Assembly (NCBI GenBank): GCA_902522365.1 | Contig: CABYVH010000004.1 | Coordinates: 1 to 45,229 of the forward strand | Reading direction: 5' to 3' | Length of the DNA: 45,229 nucleotides | Origin: an uncultured Pelagibacteraceae bacterium | Lineage (GTDB): Bacteria; Pseudomonadota; Alphaproteobacteria; Pelagibacterales; Pelagibacteraceae | In this document: piece by piece, positions 19,903 through 29,446 of the stretch | Position numbering within the stretch: the stretch's first letter is position 1 | How the letters are laid out: each line of letters opens with the position of its first letter | Made by a program: the position numbers and the translations under genes | Notes under the pieces: model-generated | What the model was told of the DNA's origin: nothing | Database searches by the model: none | Seen by the model: only the letters and a program-made list of their open reading frames with translations

Positions 19903-21021
19903 ATGAAAAAATTAAGTAAATTATTACTTGCCGTAACTTTTGCTATCTCAGTATCTTCATCAGCATTTGCAGTAGTTGTTGCATCATGGGGTGGAGCTTA
20001 CACAGAAAGTCAAAAGCTAGGATATGGTGATCCAACTGCAAAAGCATTGGGTATACCAATCGAATGGGTAGATTATTCTGGTGGATTATCAGAAATCAAA
20101 GCCCAAAAAGAAGCAGGAGCAATTACATGGGATATCATAGATGTATTTGCTTATGATACTATTAATGGTTGTGACGAAGGTATTTTTGTTGAATTTGATT
20201 TTGATAAAGACTTTCCACCAGCTCCAGATGGTACACCTGCAAGTGAAGACTTCTTTACAGACATGCCAAGTAAATGTGCTGTAGGAAATATTTTATATTC
20301 TTGGAACTATGCTTACAACAGCGATCTGTTAAAAAGTACTCCAAAAACTATAAAAGATTTCTTTAACACAAAAAGATTTCCAGGAAAAAGAGCTATCTAC
20401 AAAAGCGCACTTACAAACCTAGAAATTGCTTTAGCAGCTGATGGTGTAAAAATGGGTAAAGGTGGAGAATTTATTTACAAAAAATTAGAGGATCCAGCTT
20501 ACGTAACTAGAGCTATGAACAAAATTAAAGCACTTTGTGAAGATCCAAATGGCGGATGTGTATTTTGGTCAGCAGGTGCTCAACCACCAGAATTATTAAT
20601 GAGTGGTGAAGTTGTAATGGCTACTGGTTGGAATGGAAGATTTTTTAATGCTGCGACTGGAGAAGGTGCTCCAATCGTTCAAGTTTGGGACGGACAAGGT
20701 CTTGACTATGAATATTTTGCATTAGTTAAAGGTGGACCAAACGAAGCTGATGCTAAAAAAGCTTTAGCAATGATGACAAGTACTGAGATGTTAGCAGGAA
20801 GTGCAAAATACATTGCATACGCTCCATGGAGAAAATCATCAATTGCAGTTATGGAAGCAGGAGAGCCTTGGTACAAAGATGGGAAAACTGATATGGTCCC
20901 TCATATGCCAACAGCACCAGCTAACCTTAAAAAATACTTCTTAGTGAATGCTGAGTACTGGGCTGATAATGGTACAGAGCTTGGCGAACAGTGGGAAGCT
21001 ATGAAAGCTAGTATTAAATAA
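19903..21021 (+). CDS. potD: Spermidine/putrescine-type ABC transporter substrate-binding protein
   Basis: 372 aa with signal peptide; VVASWGGAYTESQKLGYGDPTAKALGI typical of the PotD/opine-binding family; strong SD GGAGG upstream. Confidence 0.88.
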   Translation: MKKLSKLLLAVTFAISVSSSAFAVVVASWGGAYTESQKLGYGDPTAKALGIPIEWVDYSGGLSEIKAQKEAGAITWDIIDVFAYDTINGCDEGIFVEFDFDKDFPPAPDGTPASEDFFTDMPSKCAVGNILYSWNYAYNSDLLKSTPKTIKDFFNTKRFPGKRAIYKSALTNLEIALAADGVKMGKGGEFIYKKLEDPAYVTRAMNKIKALCEDPNGGCVFWSAGAQPPELLMSGEVVMATGWNGRFFNAATGEGAPIVQVWDGQGLDYEYFALVKGGPNEADAKKALAMMTSTEMLAGSAKYIAYAPWRKSSIAVMEAGEPWYKDGKTDMVPHMPTAPANLKKYFLVNAEYWADNGTELGEQWEAMKASIK

Positions 21022-21056
21022 TTAGAGTTTTAAACACTTTAATTTTATATTATATT

Positions 21057-21087
21057 AAGGGCGGTTACTACAACCGCCCTTTTTTTT
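21057..21087 (+). terminator. Intrinsic terminator/attenuator between SBP gene and permease gene
   Basis: Perfect inverted repeat AAGGGCGGTT-ACTAC-AACCGCCCTT (21057-21066 / 21072-21081) followed by T-run ending at 21087. Confidence 0.9.
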
Positions 21088-22338
21088 ATGAGCTCAGAAC
21101 AAAAAATACTATCTACTGATGGAATTCCTTTAGAGGAAAGCCTTAAGCAAGCAGAAGAAAAAAATAAAGTAAAAGCTTTTCTTTTAGTCACTCCATTACT
21201 CTTATTTCTAATTATTACTTACATTATTCCTATCGCAGACATGTTCTCTAGAAGTATAGATGACAAAATGGTTACCAATATGCTACCTAAAACATATAAA
21301 GCAATGGAGCAGTGGGATGGAAAAGAACTTCCACCAGAAGAAGTGTTCGAAGCTTTTTATTTAGACTACAAAATTTTAGTAGAGAATAAGACAGCAGGAA
21401 AGTTACAAACCCAACTTAACTACGAGAAAAATGGTTTTAAGAGTGTATTAAAAAAATTAGCTAGAAAACAAAAGAAATTTGAGGAGGGTAACTACAAAGA
21501 GCAAATAATGAAAGTACATAAAAGGTGGAGAAATGTAGATTATTGGAGGGCAATTAAAAGAAGAGCTCCAGCCTACACTTACTCAAAATATTTGAAGGGC
21601 GTTGACATGTACTCTAATGAAGAAGGTAAAATTGTACAAGTATCCGAAGATAGAAGAATTCATAGAATTTTATGGTCACGAACGTTAGAGGTAGCTTTTT
21701 TTGTAACTCTTTTTTGTTTTTTAATGGCTTATCCAATTGCACATTTATTAGCAACTCTTCCAATGAAGTATAGTAATTTGCTCATGATTTGTGTGTTGCT
21801 TCCATTTTGGACCTCACTACTTGTGAGAACTGCCAGTTGGATGATTTTGTTACAACAACAAGGACTGGTAAATGACTTCTTTGTATGGATCGGCCTTGTT
21901 GCAGACGATAATAGGCCAGAGATGATGTATAACAAAACAGGGACTTATGTTGCGATGACACAAATACTTTTACCATTTATGGTATTACCTTTGTATAGTG
22001 TAATGAAAACAATCTCTCCAAGTTTAATGAGAGCTGGAAAATCTTTAGGCGCAACTCCTGGAGTAGCTTTTTTTAAGATTTATTTTCCACTCACAATACC
22101 TGGAATTGGAGCAGGCTGCCTATTAGTTTTTATACTTGCGATTGGTTATTACATAACCCCAGCTCTGGTAGGAGGAGCATCTGGAACACTTATAAGTAAT
22201 CAGATAGCTTATCATATGAAAAGTACTTTAGATTGGAGTTTTGCTTCTGCAATGGGATTAATGTTGTTGACTGGAGTATTAGTTATTTATTGGATTTATA
22301 ACAAACTTGTGGGAGTTGATAATATCAAACTGGGATAA
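21088..22338 (+). CDS. potB: Spermidine/putrescine-type ABC transporter permease (PotB-like)
   Basis: 416 aa; extended N-terminal region, then a polytopic domain with SLGATPGVAFFKIYFPLTIPGIGAG (EAA loop). Confidence 0.85.
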   Translation: MSSEQKILSTDGIPLEESLKQAEEKNKVKAFLLVTPLLLFLIITYIIPIADMFSRSIDDKMVTNMLPKTYKAMEQWDGKELPPEEVFEAFYLDYKILVENKTAGKLQTQLNYEKNGFKSVLKKLARKQKKFEEGNYKEQIMKVHKRWRNVDYWRAIKRRAPAYTYSKYLKGVDMYSNEEGKIVQVSEDRRIHRILWSRTLEVAFFVTLFCFLMAYPIAHLLATLPMKYSNLLMICVLLPFWTSLLVRTASWMILLQQQGLVNDFFVWIGLVADDNRPEMMYNKTGTYVAMTQILLPFMVLPLYSVMKTISPSLMRAGKSLGATPGVAFFKIYFPLTIPGIGAGCLLVFILAIGYYITPALVGGASGTLISNQIAYHMKSTLDWSFASAMGLMLLTGVLVIYWIYNKLVGVDNIKLG

Positions 22339-22340
22339 TT

Positions 22341-23195
22341 ATGGCTTTACCAAAATATACTGAACCCCATTATAGAATCTGGCATTATTTTTATCTTTTT
22401 GTATGTGGATGTGTATTTTTCTTTTTAATTGCACCATTGTTTGTAATTTTTCCATTATCATTTAATGCAGAAGAATTTTTAGTTTTTACAGATGGAATGA
22501 AAAGACTTGATCCAGATGCATTTTCTACGAGATGGTACGAAGATATGGTCTATGGAACAAAAAACCCTTGGGGCTTAGCTGCAAAAAATAGTTTTATAAT
22601 TGCAATATTTGCAACCATTGGTTCAATTATACTTGGTACATTAGCCGCCTTAGGTTTGAGCAGTAGACATATGCCCTATAAAGGTTTGATAATGGCGATT
22701 TTAATTTCTCCCATGATAGTTCCCTTAATTATTTCAGGTGTTGCAATTTTCTTTTTTATGGCAAAAGCAGGTTTAGCCGCAACACATTTAGGTATAATTT
22801 TAGCCCATATTATTTTAGGAACTCCATTTGTGGTAATTACAGTTACTGCAACTCTATCAGGGTTTGATCATAGCATAACTAGAGCTGCATCTAGTTTGGG
22901 CAGCAATCCTTTCAATACTTTTATGAAAATTACCTTACCATTAATATTACCTGGAGTTATTTCTGGTGGTTTATTTGCATTTGTTACATCTTTCGATGAG
23001 GTTGTGGTGGTATTATTCTTGGCTGGCTTAGATAACACTACAATACCAGTTCAAATGTGGACTGGTCTTAGAGAGCAACTTAGTCCTACAATTTTAGCTG
23101 TAGCAACATGTTTAATTGTTTTATCAATATTAATTTTACTGACAGCTGAGCTTTTAAGAAGAAGATCTGAAAGATTAAGAGGAATAAATAGATAG
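22341..23195 (+). CDS. potC: Spermidine/putrescine-type ABC transporter permease (PotC-like)
   Basis: 284 aa polytopic; SSLGSNPFNTFMKITLPLILPGVISGGLFAFVTSFDEVVV. Confidence 0.9.
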   Translation: MALPKYTEPHYRIWHYFYLFVCGCVFFFLIAPLFVIFPLSFNAEEFLVFTDGMKRLDPDAFSTRWYEDMVYGTKNPWGLAAKNSFIIAIFATIGSIILGTLAALGLSSRHMPYKGLIMAILISPMIVPLIISGVAIFFFMAKAGLAATHLGIILAHIILGTPFVVITVTATLSGFDHSITRAASSLGSNPFNTFMKITLPLILPGVISGGLFAFVTSFDEVVVVLFLAGLDNTTIPVQMWTGLREQLSPTILAVATCLIVLSILILLTAELLRRRSERLRGINR

Positions 23196-24320
23196 TTAGT
23201 TAACAGACTCGATTACTGTAGCAATTCCCATACCCAAACCAATGCATTGAGTAGATAAAGCATACTTTTTATTTTCTCTCTGAAGTAATTCAGCAGCTTT
23301 ACCTGTAATTCTTGCACCTGTCGCTCCAAGAGGATGTCCAAGAGCAAGTGCTCCACCATCTAAATTAACTTTATCTTTGTCTATACCTAAATCTTTAATG
23401 CATGCTAAAGATTGCGAAGCGAAAGCCTCATTTAATTCAACAATATCAATTTTATCTGCTGACAAATTAGCTCTTTCTAAAGCTTTCCTTGATGCTCCAA
23501 TTGGACCTAATCCCATATAGTCGGGGTCACAACCTTCTACTGCCGTAGAGACAATTCTTCCCAAGATATTTAAATTATTTTCCTTCGCATAACTTTCTTC
23601 ACAAATTAATGTTGCAGCTGCACCATCGGTTAAAGGTGAAGAAGTTGCTGCTGTAACAGTGCCATTTTCATCAAATGCAAGTTTTAATCCATCTAACTTT
23701 TCCATTGTGCTTCCTGGTCTGATATTTCCATCAGTATCACAATCTCCAATAGATACTATTTCATTTTTAAAATTTCCTTTTGTTTGAGCTTCATGCGCTT
23801 TTTGATGACTTGAGATTGCAAATTCCTGCTGTTCACTTCTTGAGATATGATATTTTTTAGCAACATTTTCAGCAGTAGTTCCCATTGAAAAGTATACATG
23901 AGGATTATCATTTTTATTTTCAGGATAAGGTATTGGATCAAACCCTGTATTTACTCTGGTCATACTTTCAACACCTCCACATATAAATACTTTTCCTGCA
24001 CCCAATGAAATTTTACCTGCAGCAATATGAATGGCTTCCATAGAAGAACCACACCATCTATCAACTGTCATTCCTGAAGTTTTGACATCCATATTAGTTA
24101 AAAATGTTGTTAGCTTTCCAATATTAAATGACTGTTCTCCAGTTTGGAAAGCGCAACCTACAACTATATCTTCAATATCATCTTTTTTAACATTAGATTT
24201 GGAAACTAAATTTTTAATCACCTCTGCTAATAAATTTACTGGCTTTATGTCTATGAGTGCACCTTTTCTCGCCATTGTAAAAGGTGATCTAGAGAAGCCG
24301 GCAATTACAGGTTTAAACAT
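23196..24320 (-). CDS. Thiolase family protein (acetyl-CoA acyltransferase)
   Basis: VDRWCGSSMEAIHIAAG active-site Cys, ELNEAFASQ, GHPLGATGARI, CIGLGMG. Confidence 0.92.
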   Translation of the reverse strand: MFKPVIAGFSRSPFTMARKGALIDIKPVNLLAEVIKNLVSKSNVKKDDIEDIVVGCAFQTGEQSFNIGKLTTFLTNMDVKTSGMTVDRWCGSSMEAIHIAAGKISLGAGKVFICGGVESMTRVNTGFDPIPYPENKNDNPHVYFSMGTTAENVAKKYHISRSEQQEFAISSHQKAHEAQTKGNFKNEIVSIGDCDTDGNIRPGSTMEKLDGLKLAFDENGTVTAATSSPLTDGAAATLICEESYAKENNLNILGRIVSTAVEGCDPDYMGLGPIGASRKALERANLSADKIDIVELNEAFASQSLACIKDLGIDKDKVNLDGGALALGHPLGATGARITGKAAELLQRENKKYALSTQCIGLGMGIATVIESVN

Positions 24321-24336
24321 AATAATAAATATAAGG

Positions 24337-25503
24337 TTAATCTGGAAATGGTAAAGAAGTTATAATGCCTTTTCTATTTTTTCCATTGAAAGTATTTACA
24401 AAAACCTCATTTCCAATTTCCCAGTAATCTTTTAAAATCATAGAAAGGCCTATATTTTTTTTAAATCTTGGAGAATATATTCCAGAAGCAATTTGTCCAA
24501 TTTTTGTATTATCTTTTGAATATACTGGTAAAGGCACACTGGTTGGCTTACATGGATCTCCATCAAACAAAATTCCTCTCATTCTCTGAACTATTCCATC
24601 AGATTGGATCTTTCTTAAAGCTTCTTTACCTATAAAATCGTGATCATCTTCTTGTTTGCAGTATTTTTCAAGATTACACTCCAAAGGATTATTTTCTCTT
24701 GTAAAATCATTTCCGTAAGACATTAACCCTGCCTCAATTCTATCAATTAAATTTGGGCATCCTGGAGAAATATTAAATTTTTGTCCATTCTCCCACACAG
24801 TATCCCAAAGTTTTTCTCCAAGCTCTACTTCATTAAAGTGCGTCTCAAATCCTTTAAAATATATTTCAAAACCATCTTGTTTACTATATCCTGATCTAGC
24901 AATAATTTGTTTAGTTCCTAAAAAATCAAATACTTTAAAATTAAAAAATTTTAACTTCTTTATATCCTCACCAAAAATTGAAATTAAAAGATCTTCAGAT
25001 TTAGGACCTTGAATAGCTAATGGATAAACATCTGGTTCAATAATTTCTACATTTAATTTTGATCCTAATGCAATACCTTTTGCCCATAGCAAAATATCTG
25101 AATCAGCAATTGAAATCCAAAACATATCATCGTCTAACTTTAATAAAACTGGATCATTAATCATACCGGCTGTTTCATCAATTATTGGAATATAAAAACA
25201 TTTACCGGTTTCCATTTTTTTTATGGATCGGGGTGTCATTTTTTGTACAAGTTTTTCAGCATCTGGACCTGTAATTTGTACTTGTCTTTGACAAGACACA
25301 TCCCACACTTGAACCTGTTCTCTTAAATGCCAGTAATCTTCTTCAACGGTATTTTTAAAACCTTTTGGCAGTAGCATATGATTAACTACAGTAAAATCTG
25401 ACACACCACATTCCTCTACTTTATTTGTAAATGGAGTTCGCCTGATACGTCTAGACATATTTAATTTTATATTTTTTTGAGGAATTAAATTTTCTTTACT
25501 CAT
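24337..25503 (-). CDS. Aminomethyltransferase-fold (GcvT/DmdA) family protein, DMSP demethylase-like
   Basis: SRRIRRTPFTNKVEECGVSDFTVVNHMLLP, HLREQVQVWDVSCQRQV, RSGYSKQDGFEIY, GCPNLIDRIEAGLMSYGNDFTRENNPLECNL; these resemble DmdA more than glycine-cleavage T protein. Confidence 0.72.
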   Translation of the reverse strand: MSKENLIPQKNIKLNMSRRIRRTPFTNKVEECGVSDFTVVNHMLLPKGFKNTVEEDYWHLREQVQVWDVSCQRQVQITGPDAEKLVQKMTPRSIKKMETGKCFYIPIIDETAGMINDPVLLKLDDDMFWISIADSDILLWAKGIALGSKLNVEIIEPDVYPLAIQGPKSEDLLISIFGEDIKKLKFFNFKVFDFLGTKQIIARSGYSKQDGFEIYFKGFETHFNEVELGEKLWDTVWENGQKFNISPGCPNLIDRIEAGLMSYGNDFTRENNPLECNLEKYCKQEDDHDFIGKEALRKIQSDGIVQRMRGILFDGDPCKPTSVPLPVYSKDNTKIGQIASGIYSPRFKKNIGLSMILKDYWEIGNEVFVNTFNGKNRKGIITSLPFPD

Positions 25504-25504
25504 T

Positions 25505-25840
25505 TTATTTAGACCACCAAACTGTATAGCTATTTTTAGAAATTATAATTGGGATATGATATTTTTTATTTTGATCTTCCATTTTAAATTTAATGTTAAT
25601 TTCTGAAATTATTTTTTTTTCTGAAAAATAATTGCCAGTTTTACAAACCATTTCATAATCACACTTGCAGTCATCTTTACTTAATTCAAATTCTTGAAGT
25701 ATTCGACCACCTTCATCAGATTTAGTTTCACAGAAAACTTTTTTTTCTCCACTTTCATGAACTTGATAAATAATTACATCAACGTTTGCAGCGTGCGAGC
25801 CATTTGTTGCGTCTAATAAATGAGAAGAGAAAGTTGCCAC
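25505..25840 (-). CDS. 5-hydroxyisourate hydrolase/transthyretin-like protein, divergent
   Basis: 111 aa; FSSHLLDATNGSHAANVDVIIYQV, DEGGRILQEF, YHIPIIISKNSYTVWWSK; the family His, Arg and HxP positions are kept, but the C-terminal YRGS is not. Confidence 0.7.
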   Translation of the reverse strand: MATFSSHLLDATNGSHAANVDVIIYQVHESGEKKVFCETKSDEGGRILQEFELSKDDCKCDYEMVCKTGNYFSEKKIISEINIKFKMEDQNKKYHIPIIISKNSYTVWWSK

Positions 25841-25842
25841 AA

Positions 25843-27585
25843 TTATTCTATTGATGATTTTTCTCTTTTGCTTGCAACTGCAGATACTATTGGGCTTAAT
25901 ACAGGTTTTGCTTTAACATTTACGCATGCTGGTTTTCCACTTTCCATAGCTCTTTTAAGTGCTGGACCTAATTCTTCTCTTTTATTAACTAATTCTCCAT
26001 GTCCTCCAAAACCCTCAAATATCTTATGAAATGGTATATCACGAAAATCAGTTCCTACACTTTTTCCACTTTTAAATAACCTTTCCTGTTGTTGGCCAAT
26101 TGAAGCAAGACCCCCGTTATTATCGATTACAACAGTAATAGGTTTTTTCTGATAAAATACACTTTCAATAGACATACCTCCTGATAAAAACGCACCATCA
26201 CCACTAATTAGAACTACATTTGAATCTGGATTATGATTTTTTGCAGATAGAGCGAATGAAACCCCAACACCTAACATGCTAAAAGTTCCAGGATGTAATA
26301 TTCCTTTTAATTTTTTCCCTTTAGCACCTGCGATATTAATTGCAATTTCAGACCAAAAATGAGTATTTCCACCGTCGATAACAAGCCAATCATTTTCACC
26401 CATCGCATCTTGAACATCCAATGAAAGTTGTAGAGGGTGAATTTTTCCTCCATTTTTTTTTGTTGCTTCAGCTTCAATTTCTAAATCTTTTAATGATTTA
26501 TCTACCCATTCTTTCTTCTTTTTTTTATTCTCTTCAAACCAATTTGTATCTAAAGACCATTTATTATTTTTTTTTAAGTTGGATAATGTATCTAAAAAAA
26601 CACCAGGATCGCTTAATAAACTAAAATCTGCAGCTCTATTAAGTTCTAATTCTTCATGTGAACCATTCACACAAACTAATTTTGTTGTTTCAGGTATAAA
26701 AGGTGGATTTCCAAAATTCAATTGATTATCTAATCGTGCTCCAACGACAAGAACCAGATCTGAATTTTGTAATGCAAATTCTGAAGGAGGATATTGATGT
26801 ATATCAGCTAAGCCCATATAAGCGTTAGCTTCTTCTCCTAATAATTTTTGATGATACGGGACATTAAAAATTGGTATATTTAAATTATTACCAGCTGCCT
26901 CAAGATTTTTTTCTGAATGTGACCACCAAACACCGTGTCCACCAATAATAACTGGTTTTTTTGAATTACAAGCAAGTTCTAAGACTTTAGAGAGTGAATT
27001 TGGATCTGGCCACGCTTTGGCTATAGGTTTTGCTTTTTGAGAATATGGTCTTTCTTCTAAACCAACTTCCTCTGCAAAAGATGAAAACATAATATCAACA
27101 GGAAGACTAAGATGTACAGCACCTGGATATCCATTAGTTGCAATATGATATGCTTTGTCTACAAATTCTCTTATTCTAGTTCCATCAGTAATGCTGGCAC
27201 TATATTTGGTTAAAGGGGCTGCAATTGAAACATCATCAATTTCTTTAAAACCACCTGAGCCTTGTCTTTTAAGACTGCTAGATCCTGTAATGTAAATAAT
27301 TGGACTTCTCTCACCCCAAGCCTCCATCATTGAAGGGACTGCATTTGTAAATCCTTCGGGTCCAACTAAGCATACTGATGGTTTACGAGTAATTCTTGTA
27401 TTACCATCCGCTAAGTGACCTGCAATCTGCTCATGAGGAGTGTTTATAACTTCAATTTGGCATTCAGCAAAACCCTCAATTGCTGGATTACAAAAACCTC
27501 CCGAAAGAGTAAAAACTTTACTAATTCCTTTGTCTTTTAGAGCCCTCGCAAGTAAAGCCCCACCTCTAATTTTGTTTTCGCTCAT
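25843..27585 (-). CDS. Thiamine pyrophosphate-dependent enzyme (acetolactate synthase/2-oxoacid decarboxylase-like)
   Basis: TPHEQIAGHLADG (catalytic Glu), GEDAW-type central domain, TPP motif GDGAFLSGGMSIESVFYQKKPITVVIDNNGG. Confidence 0.88.
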   Translation of the reverse strand: MSENKIRGGALLARALKDKGISKVFTLSGGFCNPAIEGFAECQIEVINTPHEQIAGHLADGNTRITRKPSVCLVGPEGFTNAVPSMMEAWGERSPIIYITGSSSLKRQGSGGFKEIDDVSIAAPLTKYSASITDGTRIREFVDKAYHIATNGYPGAVHLSLPVDIMFSSFAEEVGLEERPYSQKAKPIAKAWPDPNSLSKVLELACNSKKPVIIGGHGVWWSHSEKNLEAAGNNLNIPIFNVPYHQKLLGEEANAYMGLADIHQYPPSEFALQNSDLVLVVGARLDNQLNFGNPPFIPETTKLVCVNGSHEELELNRAADFSLLSDPGVFLDTLSNLKKNNKWSLDTNWFEENKKKKKEWVDKSLKDLEIEAEATKKNGGKIHPLQLSLDVQDAMGENDWLVIDGGNTHFWSEIAINIAGAKGKKLKGILHPGTFSMLGVGVSFALSAKNHNPDSNVVLISGDGAFLSGGMSIESVFYQKKPITVVIDNNGGLASIGQQQERLFKSGKSVGTDFRDIPFHKIFEGFGGHGELVNKREELGPALKRAMESGKPACVNVKAKPVLSPIVSAVASKREKSSIE

Positions 27586-28749
27586 TTAGTAATTTACCTT
27601 ATTTACAGCATTATCTATTACTATATTAGAAGTTACATCATTAATATCGTTTAATCCCACTAACCCAAGTGTCGTGCTGGCTTCTTCTTTGATTATTTCC
27701 ACAATTCTCCTTAATCCTTTTCTTCCATCAGCACCCATTGCATACATTACGGGCCTTCCAATCATTGCATAATCAGCACCAAATGCAAGTGCTCTTACAA
27801 TATCACTTCCACTTCTTATTCCACTATCAAAAATTAAAGGGAAATCGCTTCCCACTGATTTTCTGATTAATGGAAGCATATTTATTGCTGCTGTAGCACT
27901 ATCTAATTGTCTACCACCATGATTTGAAACTTGAATTGCATCTGCACCAGCTTCTTTTATTTGTTTTGCATCAGCAGGAGACATTACTCCTTTAATTATA
28001 AGTTTACCTTTCCATTTATCTCTTACTCTTTTAAGTGTATCCCAATCAGTAGAACCTCTGCTTTCTTTTCTTTTAAAAATACCATCTCCACTTTTAGATG
28101 TAACGTAATTCATTGGTTTAGGAATGCCACTTAGCAAAGTCGATAAAGACCAAGTAGGATGAGTTGCAAAATCAAAAAATTGTTTTGGACCTATTTTAAA
28201 AGGATAGGAGAAACCATTTTTATCATCTCTAGTTCGTCTGGATAGCACAGGAACATCTACAGTTAATATTGCAACTTCGTATCCTGTATTCTTAGCTCTA
28301 TCTAAAAGTTCCATGACAAAATTTTCATCCTGAAATATATATAGCTGCATCCATGAGTGACCTTCTGAAAGTTCGTACATTTTTTCTAAAGTTGTTGTAG
28401 AAGCCATAGAAACACAAGTAGGTATATTATTTCTCGCACTTTCAGCTGCTAACATAGAGTCTGCGCCAGGCCATGATAAATTAGTCATACCCATCGGAGC
28501 AAAACCAAAAGGAAAATCAAAATCATAACCCAATACTTTTTTCTTAAGAGATCTTTTCTCAACATTTCTCAAAACTTTAGGTTCAAGTCTAATTTGATCT
28601 AATGCTCTGCTATTTATTTCAGCTAGTTTTTCATCTCCAGATGCTCCATCGATAAAATCAAAAACTAATTTAGGCAATCGTTTACGTGACAATTCTCTTG
28701 CATCTTTAATGCTAAAAATTTTTTGACTTGGTAAAATATTATCACTCAT
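27586..28749 (-). CDS. FMN-dependent alpha-hydroxyacid dehydrogenase/oxidase (LldD/GOX/MdlB family)
   Basis: FDFIDGASGDE, FAPMGMTNLSWPGAD, QVSNHGGRQLDSA active site, FDSGIRSGSDIVRALAFGAD. Confidence 0.9.
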   Translation of the reverse strand: MSDNILPSQKIFSIKDARELSRKRLPKLVFDFIDGASGDEKLAEINSRALDQIRLEPKVLRNVEKRSLKKKVLGYDFDFPFGFAPMGMTNLSWPGADSMLAAESARNNIPTCVSMASTTTLEKMYELSEGHSWMQLYIFQDENFVMELLDRAKNTGYEVAILTVDVPVLSRRTRDDKNGFSYPFKIGPKQFFDFATHPTWSLSTLLSGIPKPMNYVTSKSGDGIFKRKESRGSTDWDTLKRVRDKWKGKLIIKGVMSPADAKQIKEAGADAIQVSNHGGRQLDSATAAINMLPLIRKSVGSDFPLIFDSGIRSGSDIVRALAFGADYAMIGRPVMYAMGADGRKGLRRIVEIIKEEASTTLGLVGLNDINDVTSNIVIDNAVNKVNY

Positions 28750-29434
28750 TATTAACTTTAATATATTCTTTTAAATTAAGTTGTTTATTTTGATCAACAA
28801 AATAAGCATTATGACTTTCTCTGGAAGAATAAACCTCAGTTGGTTTTCCGTCAATAAAAAGTACTGCAACTCCATCATCTATAGCTACACCACTAGGTAT
28901 AGTTTTATTTTTTATATTTTCTCTGTATTTATCTGCTCTTTTTGCATTTGAGTAATGTGGGGTAAAACTTCCAGATATAAGCCCTATGCCACGTAATGGT
29001 TTGAAGCCAGGCCCATCTGAGTCTGTCAGAAAATAATCAAACCAACATGCAGCCCCTGCACTTACACCAGAAAGAATAATTCCTGTGTTATAAATTTCTT
29101 TAAAAATTTCAAATAAATTATTTTTTTTCCATAAATCGAGCATGAATTTAGTATTTCCTCCACCAACATAAATAGCATCTAAATTTGAAATCCAGTTTTC
29201 AAAACCCTTAATTTTTGAAATAAGATTGAAATGAGAAACTTTAAAGTTAGTATTTTTAAATCTTTTATAGAATAGATCAGTTTTTCTGGAATCATCATTA
29301 CTAGCGGTTGGTAAAAATCCTATAGAGCATTTTTCTTTACTTATTTGATCTAAAAAAAACTGATCTAAATCGCTATCTTCATTATGAGTAAATCCACCAC
29401 CTCCAACTGCTATTATTTGTTTTTTACCCTTCAC
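28742..29434 (-). CDS. Peptidase E (S51, Asp-specific dipeptidase)-like protein
   Basis: IYVGGGNTKFMLDLW and LSGVSAGAACWFDY (Ser nucleophile elbow); start overlaps by 8 bp with the downstream gene's start. Confidence 0.82.
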   Translation of the reverse strand: MKGKKQIIAVGGGGFTHNEDSDLDQFFLDQISKEKCSIGFLPTASNDDSRKTDLFYKRFKNTNFKVSHFNLISKIKGFENWISNLDAIYVGGGNTKFMLDLWKKNNLFEIFKEIYNTGIILSGVSAGAACWFDYFLTDSDGPGFKPLRGIGLISGSFTPHYSNAKRADKYRENIKNKTIPSGVAIDDGVAVLFIDGKPTEVYSSRESHNAYFVDQNKQLNLKEYIKVNNE

Positions 29435-29446
29435 TAAATAAATTTT

